Shown one piece after another: positions 12,701 through 23,953 of a stretch of 64,000 nucleotides of DNA; the first letter of the stretch is position 1, and each line of letters begins with the position of its first letter. Source of the stretch: Bugulina stolonifera. Its lineage: Eukaryota; Bryozoa; Gymnolaemata; Cheilostomatida; Bugulidae. The translations under genes were made by a program, and so were the position numbers. The stretch lies in the NCBI GenBank assembly GCA_935421135.1, contig OW285189.1:18187072-18251071 (forward strand), read 5' to 3'. Below the pieces are notes generated by a model, which had not been told where the DNA came from, ran no database searches, and was given only the letters and a program-made list of their open reading frames with translations.

Positions 12701-14251
12701 AACTGACGAATACAATGTATGTGTAAATCACTTCTTTTATGCTGTTTGGGAGTTTATTACCTAGTTTTATTGTGATGCACTGGTGTTTTCTGGGTGAAAT
12801 AGACCTAAGTAGACATTGTGTCATGAGTTGTGACTTGCAACATGCTTACATCGTAGCATTGTTGCAGTTCGATCTGTTACAATTTCTGCTTCAAAATGAG
12901 TGAAAAAGTTTACTCTCGCCATGTATAAGAGCACAAATAGTAGCTCTTTGTGGTTTTGGGCATTCAGAGAGGCAATTAGAAAGACAATTTCACTCCAGCA
13001 AGACAGCAGTAAACAGAGCACTCAATTGACAGAGGCTGAAACCAAAATTTGAAGACTGACTACGCCCTGGACGCCCATGAACCACTACATCAAGGGAAGA
13101 CTGCATAATGCGAAGGGTTTTGGTGCATTCACCATCAACTTCACTCACTAAAGTCAAATCACAATGGTGTAAACATCACAACAATGACCATTTTAAAATT
13201 CCTTAGCAAATAACTTCATTTGAAATCATGTAAGCTAACAGCCAAACCTCGTCTCACAAATGCTACGAAAAAAATGAAGATTAGAGTTTGCTAAACGGCA
13301 AACCGATAGCAAATTTATGGAAATTGCTGAAAAACAAAGAGGCAGAAAAGCAGCCATCAAGTGTTGTAGAATTTACACAAGTGATGAAGACTGTCTGGTG
13401 CACTGAGATCAACATAGACTATTGCAGAAAGCTAATAGAGTGTATGCTGAGGGGGGCCTGACGCTGTAATCAGCAATACTGGTAGACACACAAAATACTG
13501 GAAAAAGTTTCAAAAATATTGTGTCATACCTTTTATGAACTTGAAAACTGCATTAGTATATGATTTCCATTATATATTTATCTTATTCAGCAAATAATTT
13601 AAATAAAACAGCATTTATTACTGTAAAGCTAATGTGGTGCATTGTATTATTGGGTGGTCTCAAACTTTTGTTAATGACTGTATCATATTAATGTCTTCCT
13701 ACAATATCTAATTCTCAGCTATGAGCTATTCAGTATTACATTTTTACACCTGGTAAAAAAGTAAATTTCATTCGAAACTGCTTTAAGTGCATATATAGGC
13801 AGACCTACATTGTTTTTACAAATAATATAATGCCTACAACATGTTATGTGTTATGTTATATATGTTGTAAGATGATGAATTATAGGTAACAAGATTATGA
13901 TCAATCCAACTTAACAGTATTTGTGATGCTTTTCTCTACTTACCTAAAGTGTTTAGAGAATTCCTTAGAGTTGCCAACTAGTTTAATGTCGTCTGCCGCA
14001 CACAACTCTTGTACGATCTTCTCAATGTCCTTTAATCGCTCCGTTCTGTTGGTATCTGTAAAGTTTGAAGTAAATCTATTGAAAAACCTCTTTGATAACT
14101 TTTTTGACTGTTTAGCATTTTCTATTTTGCCTGTCTGTCTCGTCACCACAATCTTCTTCTGATCATCTGTGTTTGTAGAAGCCCTAGTCGGTGGGAGTGT
14201 CTCTAAGGAGTTACCTCCCTTAGCGCTAGGGCTACTCATACCATATAACAC
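9739..14251 (-). CDS. SAM-domain protein, tandem paralog A (787 aa)
   Basis: Five exons join in frame (2364 nt): 13944-14251, 11861-12640, 10353-11320, 10004-10142 and 9739-9907, with the same phases as copy B. Exon 1 ends NSKEFSKHFR. Exon 2 (780 nt, the same length as in B) has FENISIAWEI, VGHEMVPHYRF and PRRYIEDFR. Exon 3 has LLNLYQGFMVVAD, LSYLARAML, LILTKL and FPMFGNSVNFF. Exons 4 and 5 encode the SAM-like domain (YWSLADVREWLVTYNLGKY, then FEGIDGELLYSL). Exon 4 is 139 nt in both A and B. Intron 1 holds a degenerate Tc1/mariner element (12665-13680). The stop used (AGG TAT AGA TAA) follows a possible donor at 9749, so an extra exon may exist. Role unknown; oligomerisation through SAM is a reasonable inference. 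A second in-frame ATG near 14239 could also be the start. Confidence 0.8.
12665..13680. mobile_element. Degenerate Tc1/mariner element
   Basis: Perfect 28-bp terminal inverted repeats starting CAGTCATTAACAAAAG lie at 12665-12692 and 13653-13680. They are flanked by TA on both sides (12663-12664 and 13681-13682), the target-site duplication typical of this superfamily. The 1016-bp body is close to full-length size. It holds remnants that can be read as a transposase on the plus strand, such as a GRPR-linker-like CGCCCTGGACGCCC, but many stops break every frame. It sits in intron 1 of SAM paralog A. Confidence 0.9.
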
Positions 14252-15009
14252 TATTTACATGTGGGTGATATCCTCTTGTTTCACTGTTTGTGACTCTAAT
14301 TGGTTCTTTTTACTTCCTTCCTTAAAACTAAATAGTGGAAGTTCTCTAAGGCAACTTAGAATTTGATCTCTGCTACATGTAAAGACTTTCTTTTCTGGTG
14401 CAGCATCAGCAGTGTCAACAGTATAGCCTAACACTCACTCAACTATAGGAAACTGTCTAGCGTGAAGCTGAAATAATCCAATAGCTATATGTAGGATATT
14501 AACACCTTGCCTCCAGTTGACTTTCCCATTGAATTTATATCAAGGCCATAGATATAAATTATAAAGACAGTTTCTGCATCAGTTATACTTTGTGTTTTAC
14601 GTAGTGTCATCAATGGTCATGCTTGCAAAAAAAATTGTAGTTGTCAACTCTTGGAATAAATCTTGGAGAGAAGCCAACTCCTACTATATATTGTGGTGAA
14701 ACAGCCTGCCTGGACATAGACTGAGTTCTTATGCTTTATGTACATTGACATTGCATACATATCATACATGCTATCCATATTATCCATTCACGCATATTGT
14801 CTTACCTTGCACAATTATTATACATGCATGCTTATACTATATCTTAATCAACTACTTATCGTGTGCTCTATTATTGTTATCCACCAATCAGATTTATTGC
14901 AATTACACTTTGGTTTTTCCACATATTATTAGCAATTATCTTCTCTTATCTGATTGAATTAAACAGAGTCTTTTAATTTTACCATGTACTTTTTAGGGCC
15001 GATATCTTG
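14252..15009. other. Upstream region of paralog A, no gene seen
   Basis: AT-rich, with short ORFs that lack splice or homology support. It must contain the promoter of copy A, but no specific element can be named. Confidence 0.45.
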
Positions 15010-16547
15010 GAATAGTGTAATGTTTTTGAGTGCTATTGCATACGAGAGCCGAGGGCTACAAGTATGTGAAGGGCTTGGAAGGTGGTAGAGGCCGACCAAG
15101 TGTACCTTCTGCTCATTACATAAAAGAGTGAACAGTTATGGGTGCTCTTTATAGTGTAGATTATATCAGACGTAGGCCGATGCCGAGACTCATTGGAGCT
15201 CAGGACCGAGGGGGTGTAGAGAAAGAAAGTCTAACCTTGAGAACCTATAAGTCCGACGCTAGGTTCATTAGAACCCGGGATCGGCCTAAGCCTAAGGGGT
15301 GGATAGAGATGTGCTTAGCCTAGGATGAGGTGAGCTCGAGCCGTACTGAATCCAAAGGATTCTCAGGTGGAGCTACCCGCCTAAAGAGTAAGCCTCTGTA
15401 GGTTGAGTTAGGAGATGTTGCATTATTCAAGCGCAATCAACAACTGAATTACAACACAAAATGCACTGCCTTATATACATAACAAACTTCCGGCAAAAAG
15501 TGTACGACATGGTGTCGTCCAGCCGACATGGGGTCGGCTCCGGAACTGACGCAACAATATGTCTGGTTCCGCCCGACTCGGCCACATAAAAGGTCGGCCT
15601 TTGCACAAAATTTGCTTACAATAAGGAGAAACATGTCGTATATAATTATGAGCTAAATCTATAAGGTCGGCCACGAAGTTACTATATAAAGTGGCAAAAG
15701 ACTCTAATAATGTACAATCAAGCAAGTACAGACAATTACTAAATAAGTATATAAGTGTGGGAAAAACCAAGTTGCAATAGAACGTAATCCCAAGGCTTGA
15801 TTGCTAATACAGATATATGTAAGACACGCAGTATATAAGATAATAGTGAATGCATAGATGAATATGGATAACAATGCATGGATAAGAATAGGTAAGTAAA
15901 TGTCAGCTAATAATATTGTCAGTGTGGCTGGCCTAGGTGCCATTACCACGGAGGCTGTTTCACCACAATAGGCTCATACTTATATACTTTCCATTTCGGA
16001 CCATTGTAAGCACCTTTTGTGTCAAGGCCGATCCTTTTTGTGGCCGACGTCGAGTGGAACCATCCATGTTGTTGCATCAGTTCCGGACCCGATGCCTTAT
16101 CGGCTGGCCGATACCTTATCGGCCTCTTTTTGCCGGAGGTAGATTAGATTTAGTATATAAAGCAGCACATTTTCTGTATGAAATCAGTTGTTGATTGCAC
16201 TCTAATAAAGCAACACCTCCTAACTCAAACCTATAAAGGCTATACTTAGGTCGATCCCAGATTTTATATAAATCTAGCGTCGGGCTTAAGATCCTAGAAT
16301 ACCAGATCTTTCATTGCACTCTTATGGAGTATAAAGTCTACAAGACCTACGCTGGTCCTGAGCTCTTTAATGAGTCTTAGCATCGGCCTACGTCAGATAC
16401 ATAATAACAAGAGCACCTAATAACTGTTCACTCTTTTATGTAATGTTTGGAAGGTCACTTGGTCGTCCTCTACCAACTTCCAAGCCCTTCCCATGCTCGT
16501 GCCTCAGCACCCGCATGTAAACCTACACTGAAAACATTACAATATTC
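15010..16547. mobile_element. Large foldback element with inverted LTR-like arms
   Basis: The two ends are inverted copies of each other. GAATAGTGTAATG at 15010-15022 pairs with CATTACAATATTC at 16535-16547. Pairing then continues inward for roughly 600 bases per arm, with some divergence (for example AGGGCTTGGAAG, ACATAAAAGAGTGAACAGTT, GACGTAGGCCGATGC, CCGGAACTGA and GTTGATTGC blocks). Each arm, read outward from the centre, has a TATATAA-type box (16154-16160; reverse complement at 15471-15477) followed within about 50 bases by an AATAAA-like signal (16204-16209; AATAAT at 15422-15427). This resembles an LTR with a short R region. About 300 bases in the middle are single copy. There is no coding capacity and no clear target-site duplication. 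Confidence 0.8.
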
Positions 16548-18000
16548 ACCATTTCCATTGTGCACTGTCCATTTAAACAGACTTATTATATTTCAATTTT
16601 AATGCTTTTATGTTGTGATAAAATTTGCAGCAATATGAATTTGATTCAGCTGGAAAGGGAACACATAGAGTTAACTCTCTAGAAAAATGTTCTCAATGAA
16701 TATGTTGCAATGAGATAAACATACATATACACAGTCTAGTTTAGTGGACCTTTTAATATATAAACCATGTGCATTTAAATACTGTATGTGTATTCCTGTC
16801 ATGGAAACGGTTTGATGAGATAATTCATGTAGGTTACAACTACCATATTCCAATTTATACTCAGCAGCTTTATCTATAATTATAACTGTAGTAGGCTGTG
16901 CTCCCAAAGTGATGTTATTCATGGCAGGCAGAACTTGCAGGTCAGTAGATAACAACCCCTGGTATGATAATAAGACTCTGGTCTGTCGAATCAACACCAT
17001 AGTAAACATCGATACTTGAACTGGACAGTGTCCACTCTCCTCTCATGCATGTACATCTTGATCTATTCACATCGAACAACAGATAGCAGACCAATTTTTG
17101 TGCTTCAACTTCTTGGCTATTCTCTGAACCTGGAACTGGCCAGCTGTTTGTTTATTTGTTAGAGCAATGTTTGGAAACTTTACTTTGTAATTGCCTAAAC
17201 CGTATTTTGTGTTTTTATGCTAAATCTGCGTTATTGAATCATAGGTTGAGAATATTTCAGCATGTATTGTAAATTAACTGTTTTACTATGTATGGACACA
17301 GTGACTTGGTTCAACAACTGTTTAAAATTAACTTTCAGTTATTTGTAATATTGTTAGCAGAAAGTACTCATTATAAAATACCTTACATTATTATTCTACT
17401 ACTGTATAACTCACTAAAGTTATTTAAAAAATGTGCACAATGTAAGCCAGTAAACATGTGGATACCTCGTTCAACTGGCTCAATGGATTTGCATAGAATT
17501 TACAAATTCAGGTCAATATGAGGTGATTCAGTGTTCTGAATTTTTATGCAAATTTTTAAAGGTCCACTGGGCCTGTGATTGACAGTTGGAAACAATCTTC
17601 AATTAATTATTATATGTACAATGTATGTACATTGCACATTGTTTAGGTCTACCATATACAACATTGTTTTCATATTCATGAATAAGAAGATAAATATAAC
17701 TCAAATGATTTTACATGTTTTTGATTAGTTTCCTGTTGATCACATTAGTTGCATTACTAATGCTGATTGGTTCCCTTGAATTTAAATCATCAACAAATCC
17801 TTATAGCACAACATGGGGTGATGTGCAGGAGTGGATTGCAACATGAACAATAAATACAATAACATGCATGTAGCATAATAATTGAGTATTTGCCACAAGC
17901 GAGCAACTCCTTCAGAGTGTCACAGAGCACTGGTTGACACAGTCATCTCTAACTGGTTCTCATTTGTATCTCTCACCTGCTATCACTTGTCAGCAGGAGC
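16548..18000. other. Upstream region of the lectin gene
   Basis: No supported exon. A minus-strand open frame of about 110 codons at 16671-17009 has no clear splice or family support. The stretch just before 18001 should carry the lectin promoter. Confidence 0.45.
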
Positions 18001-21000
18001 ATGGCAGCAGCTACATGTATATCTCTCATCTTAATATTATTTTTCATTCTTGAAGTCACAAGAGCTGGAGGTAAGAGTAAAATTATATTATACCAGATGG
18101 ATGTAGATATATATTTTATTGCAATAACCTTATGGATTATCAATCAATAGATGCATAATATAATATAGTGCATTTGTGTTTTACTTGAATGTACCTGTAA
18201 ATGTTTATAGAAATATTTGCAATATAACAGAATGTCCATGTACAAGTATACATGTATATGTGCATGCACATACTTGTATACACAATATAGATACATACCT
18301 AAATTAGTAGGCTACACAACGTTATGGTAGAGGTAAATGCAGTATTGATTGTGATAATTTCTGTGAGCCTTATTTAATTTACAAGTAACTAAAATTATAC
18401 TATTATTATCATGGAGCCACATGCATGTGACATATTCTACAATTTATCTGATAATACAAGGGTGCCATGTCAAGTGACTGAAATTTAAATTTAAAAGTTT
18501 TAAAAGTGCTGACATATGCTGATAAGTGCTGACATGTGAGTAAATGTCAAGTTGTACAACTACTTGGCAAACCTTCTCTATGCCAAAAGTTGCATCATAC
18601 TTGGCAAGGAACCAACAAATCTGTTGATGGTAACACCATAACTAGTTAGGCTCTCTGTACAATGGACTTTATACAGATCTAATCTCTTTTTACACATAAT
18701 ATAAAGCATAGTAGACCTAATTATGATGTTATATTACATGGTTCACAAAGTATTCAACGCTTAGATGAGGTGGATATGTTGTTGGAACCTGTAATACAAG
18801 GTCCAACAACATACCCTGTATGGAGTAGACACGTTGGACACAACATACAGCCTACATTCAATCATCAATATAATCATCAAATATTTCCCTTCAAAGTGCC
18901 AAGCCTAACCTATTTCAGATAATTGTAACACTTTACACTATTAATACAAAGCACATTATTGACAACCCAAAATAATAACAAATTACATTGTATATATTAA
19001 ATTCTATCTATAGTTTGGTTGCGAATAATTGGGCTAGATACACTGCACACATATGAGGCGCTTCACAAGAAACCACTGTCCTCTCCCTCTGGCATATTTT
19101 TACTATAAATTGTAGAAAATAGGTATTTACAGATATAGAAATATCAAAAATAATAAATCAGGTAGAATGAACTGTGGACTATCATTCCACATTGGGAAGT
19201 GACAGTTTTCTCTGTAGAATAGCACTCATACTAGATGAGATACTGCAAACTACTTGGACTTTCCATGCAGAAACTGGCACGTTTTGTTTGTTTTTTTATT
19301 TCTCCTTTACCAAGACATGAATCAGCACTCTTTTTTCTCAACATGTATTTCATGTGTGTTTGTAACAGAATACAATTAACCAATCAATCAGTCAATCAAT
19401 CAGAAATAATTTTTCCCAGATTTTTCCTAAATTAAATAAATCAATTTGAAAAAGTTAGATATACATGTACATGTGTAGGTCTAAACTTCATGTCAAATAC
19501 AATATAGCTACATAGCACTAACTGCTGTAAATATTATAATCATCAATAAATAAATATGGAGTTTTACATAAAAAATGAGAGCTCCATCATTATACCACAA
19601 CTAAGGACAAATGTAGATAACATAATTATATAGACTACTTTCAATTACAACATTGTCTACATCTACATGTTGTTATCAGTAAAACCCTGATAGCAGATTC
19701 TCATGTCTGAGTCAGCTAAATGACATTAAATTATTCCAACTCTAATAAATTATACTACAACATGTACATTGTATAGTATATAAGATAGCTCAGTCGGCGA
19801 CTGTTTCATTATATTTATTATAAATGTTCCCTAAATATGGCATGTAGTTATTGTTGCATTTTGTGTGTTGCTTCATGCACTACTGTGTGTTTCTCTATTC
19901 CTGTTACTCTATGTGCTACTCTATGTGTTACTTTATGTGTTACTTTGTGACTTGATTACTCTACACTTGGCTGGGTGTGCCCTCAATTTCTTATCTCACT
20001 TTGTCCACCTGCAGAGGTGGGGTGCCCAGATGTTTCAGAAGGGTATCAGTACGGAGAGGCAAGGTTTGATAAATGCTACCACTTTGTCAACAGGGAGAAA
20101 TATTGGACTGAAGCTCAGGATTACTGCTCATCCCATGGCGGCCATCTTGTTACCGTAAGGTTTTACAGATAATAACTGTAATAACCTACCAATGTAACTT
20201 AAGACTTTGTACTTCCGTACCTTTAATCCCTCTTTACGCAATACAACTATAGTTTATATTCAATTCATTTCACAGATAGAAAACTCGGATGTGCAAAACT
20301 ATTTGGTTGGAAAAATTCAATATATAGGATTCGGAAGGAATGGCTACTGGATCGGTGCCAATGATAGAAACCATGAGGGATATCATACGTGGGATTCAGG
20401 TATTTTAGCTAAATGATTATATAACCAACATTATGTTGAAATAAGTCGAGCTTTCTCTTTATCTTGTTATTCATTGTACACAAGCAGGGAAAGAACAACT
20501 CCCAATTTCAACTCATATCATTGCCATTGCATTTCAAGTGGTTCGCTGATTTAAATATTTTCAATGTTGAGTTTGGTGAGTGCTGTATCATGTGTATGAT
20601 AATTGGATGATTTCAAATTGCTGAATAGGAACGTCGTTGTGGTACACCAATTGGGCACGAGGCGAGCCAGACAATAGATGTCCTATCTTCTGCAGACATA
20701 CCGATTGTGTGCTCATGAGAACTGATCAAAACTACAAATGGATGGACTACCCGTGTTCATCCTCTAGATATCATTACTACTTTATCTGTGAATATCGTAA
20801 GTGTCATGCTCTGAATGACATCACATTCTGAGATAACAAGTTCAGGTGCCACTCCTTCATCTGTTGAGATATCAGCTATGTTTCTGGTCACTGAATTGAT
20901 AGTGAGAAGCCTCAACAGTCTTGTTAAACTTTAAATTGTTTTACTCTTGGAGGTAATATAAATGAATATTGCCATAATGTATAGTAATGTTGTCTATAGA

Positions 21001-23177
21001 CTAAAGAAATAGCATGTACAAAATTGCAATGTATACTTAGACTATGCATAAAAGTATTATGAAGACTTCTGCATTATGATATCGTCTAACATAAATTACG
21101 ATTACTTTGTAGCGTACAACCCGCCAACAACTACTACCACCACACCAACAACTACCACCACACCAACAACTACTATCACCACACCAACAACTACCACCAC
21201 CACACCAACAACAACTACCACTACACCAACAACTACTACCACTACACCAACAACTACTACCACTACACCAACAACTACTACCACCACACCAACAACTACT
21301 ACCACTACACCAACTACTACTACCACCACACCACCAACAACTACTACCACTACACCAACAACTACTACCACCACACCAACAACTACTACCACTACACCAA
21401 CAACTACTACCACTACACCAACAACTACTACCACCACACCAACAACTACTACCACCACACCAACAACTACTACCACTACACCAACAACTACTACCACCAC
21501 ACCAACAACTACTACCACCACACCGGCTACGACTACCACTACATCAACAATGACTACAACTGCAGCCATGGTTACAGCAGCTCCAACTATTCCAACTACA
21601 GTTACTGTCATACCAACAACAAGAAGTTCAGCTGCAAACACAACTTCAACAACACAAATAACTACTACGAAACAAACACTAGTTACTACTACAGAGTCAA
21701 CGGCAACATCAAATGTAAGTATTCCAACCATGGTAACTAAAGACAACTCCACAATGACAACAACCACCAGACACGATTCTTCCAGCACACCTCAGAGTCT
21801 ACCATCTACTAAACCTACAGCCTCACGAACAAAGTCTACCAAACACTCCACTGTTAAAGACGAAGGAAAAATAGGTATGTTGGTAGATCCTACCTTGACT
21901 GTTATATCCTTGTGTGCATACACAGAATGCATATGCAAGGCTCCATGTATATGTATATTTGGCCTAACTTTGTACATACACATGCTTTTAATCATTAGAA
22001 GTCACAGTGAATGTTTATACTTACACTGCTACATGCTGTCACCTCTTATTATTTATTATTAGTTGTACTGGGCCTATTGATTTCCTTCTACAACTATACA
22101 GCTCTAAAATACTTGGTAAACCAAATTCTCCTTTACAAGTGTTTATACATGCTTTGCAGGTAAAACAGGAAAACAGATAGATGGAAATCAAGCAAAATTT
22201 ACTTTCTCTCGAGGTAAGTTACCAATATCAAGATTTAGGCTAACCTTATATGTTAGCAAAACTCTAAAAGGAAAGTAATTTACTATTTGCGCCCACAAAG
22301 TAATTGTAGCATCACAAAACACATTTGTCCTGAATTATAAAAATCTACGGTACATCTGAAACCTATGGTTTTGCTAGTAGCTAAAACACTGCTAGCATCC
22401 TTTACATCTAACACCTACATGTCAATCTGACACCATGCATGTCAATGGTTATATTGTTATGCGTATAACATTATACATGTACTCTCTTGCTTTAGAACTA
22501 GTGGCAAGCTGTATTTGTGGTGGTCTGCTCATAGTCATTATAGTGGCAGCAGCTGTCACTTATAAAGCAAGAAGGTAAGAAAACTCACATTTAGGCCTAA
22601 ATCAGAATTTTGCATGAAATACAGGATTTCAGCTGGTGCAAATATTCTGTATAGATTTTCCAATCATCAGCTTGTGAACAATATTTGGAGTTGTTGTTCC
22701 TTGTACTTGTTGAAGTTGTCCTCTCTATTATTTGACATAAATAGTTTATTTCATTCATATGTAATTTTATTGCACCAGTATTGAGAACACCATGCTTAGC
22801 AAGCAGCATTACTTAATTATTCGCAAAAATGATTTCTAGTCTATCAAAATAATGTATACAGTACTGCAGTATTAGCATTGAGCTAACTACTGTATATGTA
22901 TTATACAGTATAATATATAATACATATACAATGCTGTAACTAGTTTAGATTTTAAACAATACACTGCACTGCATCTCTATATATCTTGTTTCAAACATAA
23001 TTTAATTTGAATGTTATTTTTTATTTGTTGTTCATTAGGAGAAAGTCTAAGCGTCTAAACAGACTCCCTCTAGATTTGTATGATGATTTCACGGTATCAG
23101 GTTCCAACCAGTATAATAATCCTCTATACCAAGAACAGAACTCTGACCTCTTCAACTCAGGTGTAACTGAAGCATGA
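18001..23177 (+). CDS. C-type lectin receptor, mucin-stalked, single-pass (511 aa)
   Basis: Eight exons join in frame (1536 nt): 18001-18070, 20015-20154, 20276-20399, 20629-20796, 21113-21874, 22160-22213, 22496-22574 and 23039-23177. Residues 1 to about 23 form a signal peptide (ISLILILFFIL core). Residues about 25-167 form a C-type lectin domain with paired cysteines, WIGAND, an EPD tripeptide in WARGEPDN where sugar and calcium usually bind, WMDYPC and FICEY. Residues about 168-421 are a Thr/Pro stalk with some twenty PTTTTTT heptads, surely heavily O-glycosylated if expressed. One membrane span follows at about 441-463 (GGLLIVIIVAAAV), then a basic stop-transfer. The 46-residue tail carries LDLYDDF and NNPLY; NPxY is a classic clathrin-adaptor/PTB motif (residues 493-496). 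A cell-surface recognition or endocytic receptor is inferred; its ligand is unknown. Confidence 0.9.
21121..21535 (+). repeat. 21-bp coding minisatellite (lectin stalk)
   Basis: About twenty copies of a 21-base unit (ACACCAACAACTACTACCAC plus one base) encode the heptad PTTTTTT. A few units are shortened or have an extra Pro codon. All length changes seen keep the frame. The antisense strand reads as a false poly-valine ORF. Confidence 0.95.
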
Positions 23178-23953
23178 GAGACGAGTAAAATAGCTACTAG
23201 TATTATAAATTATGACATTATTTATAAAACAAAAGTATCTCTTTTGGCAAAATTTTGAGCATCTACTAAAATAGTCAGTGTATTTTTGATACTAGAAATA
23301 TATGATGTTCCTTTTTTATTTTCGACCATGACTACTGTATAGCTTACATGATTTGTATAATTTGTCAATACCAAGAAGTAGTGTAGTGTTTATGTAAATA
23401 GAAAAATGGAGTTTTTAGACAGGTTATTCTAACACTAGCTGTTACTAGGGTGTAACGTATGATCAGTATAAACAGCAGGAAATACCACAGTGACTCTTTC
23501 TCATGGTTGTAGTTCTTGAACTTAATGTATTATTTATATATATAAACAGTGCAATATTATAATACACGTGTATATAATAATATTTTCTATAATTTTCTGC
23601 TATTATTTTGCTATTTGCAAAATTACATTATCCTAATTATTATGGTATACAGAACAACTTACTATACTTTTACAGTTAGTAATGATTGCCAAGTATAACA
23701 TTATATAATTATTATGTTGCTATAATATTACATTATATATTGCAATAATATTATAATATATTGCTATGATATTACATACACAGTCATGTATTACTATAAT
23801 TTTATATATTACTATAATATTATATATTACTGCAATATTTTACAAGACTGTAATATTATGCTGCCAACCTTCAATCATTTTGGGATGCTACCGCTATAAG
23901 AAAATTGCATACAATAACCTAGTCAATGTTGATATTCTTGTCTGCAGGTAATC
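23178..23953. other. Convergent intergenic region, AT-rich repeats
   Basis: It lies tail-to-tail between the lectin (plus) and the GPCR (minus). From 23520 to 23860 it is a degenerate AT-rich repeat built from TAATATTATA and ATATTACTATAAT variants. No gene seen. It presumably holds both 3' UTRs. Confidence 0.6.

Noticed and set aside
15138..15323. 61-codon ORF in the foldback arm
   Set aside because: The inverted partner arm does not keep the frame; random ORF in a non-coding element.
16671..17009. 112-codon minus-strand ORF
   Set aside because: No recognisable motif, no convincing splice sites, isolated. Possibly a relic, but not supportable.
21102..21788. Long minus-strand poly-Val ORF
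   Set aside because: Antisense shadow of the lectin's Thr/Pro stalk repeat.
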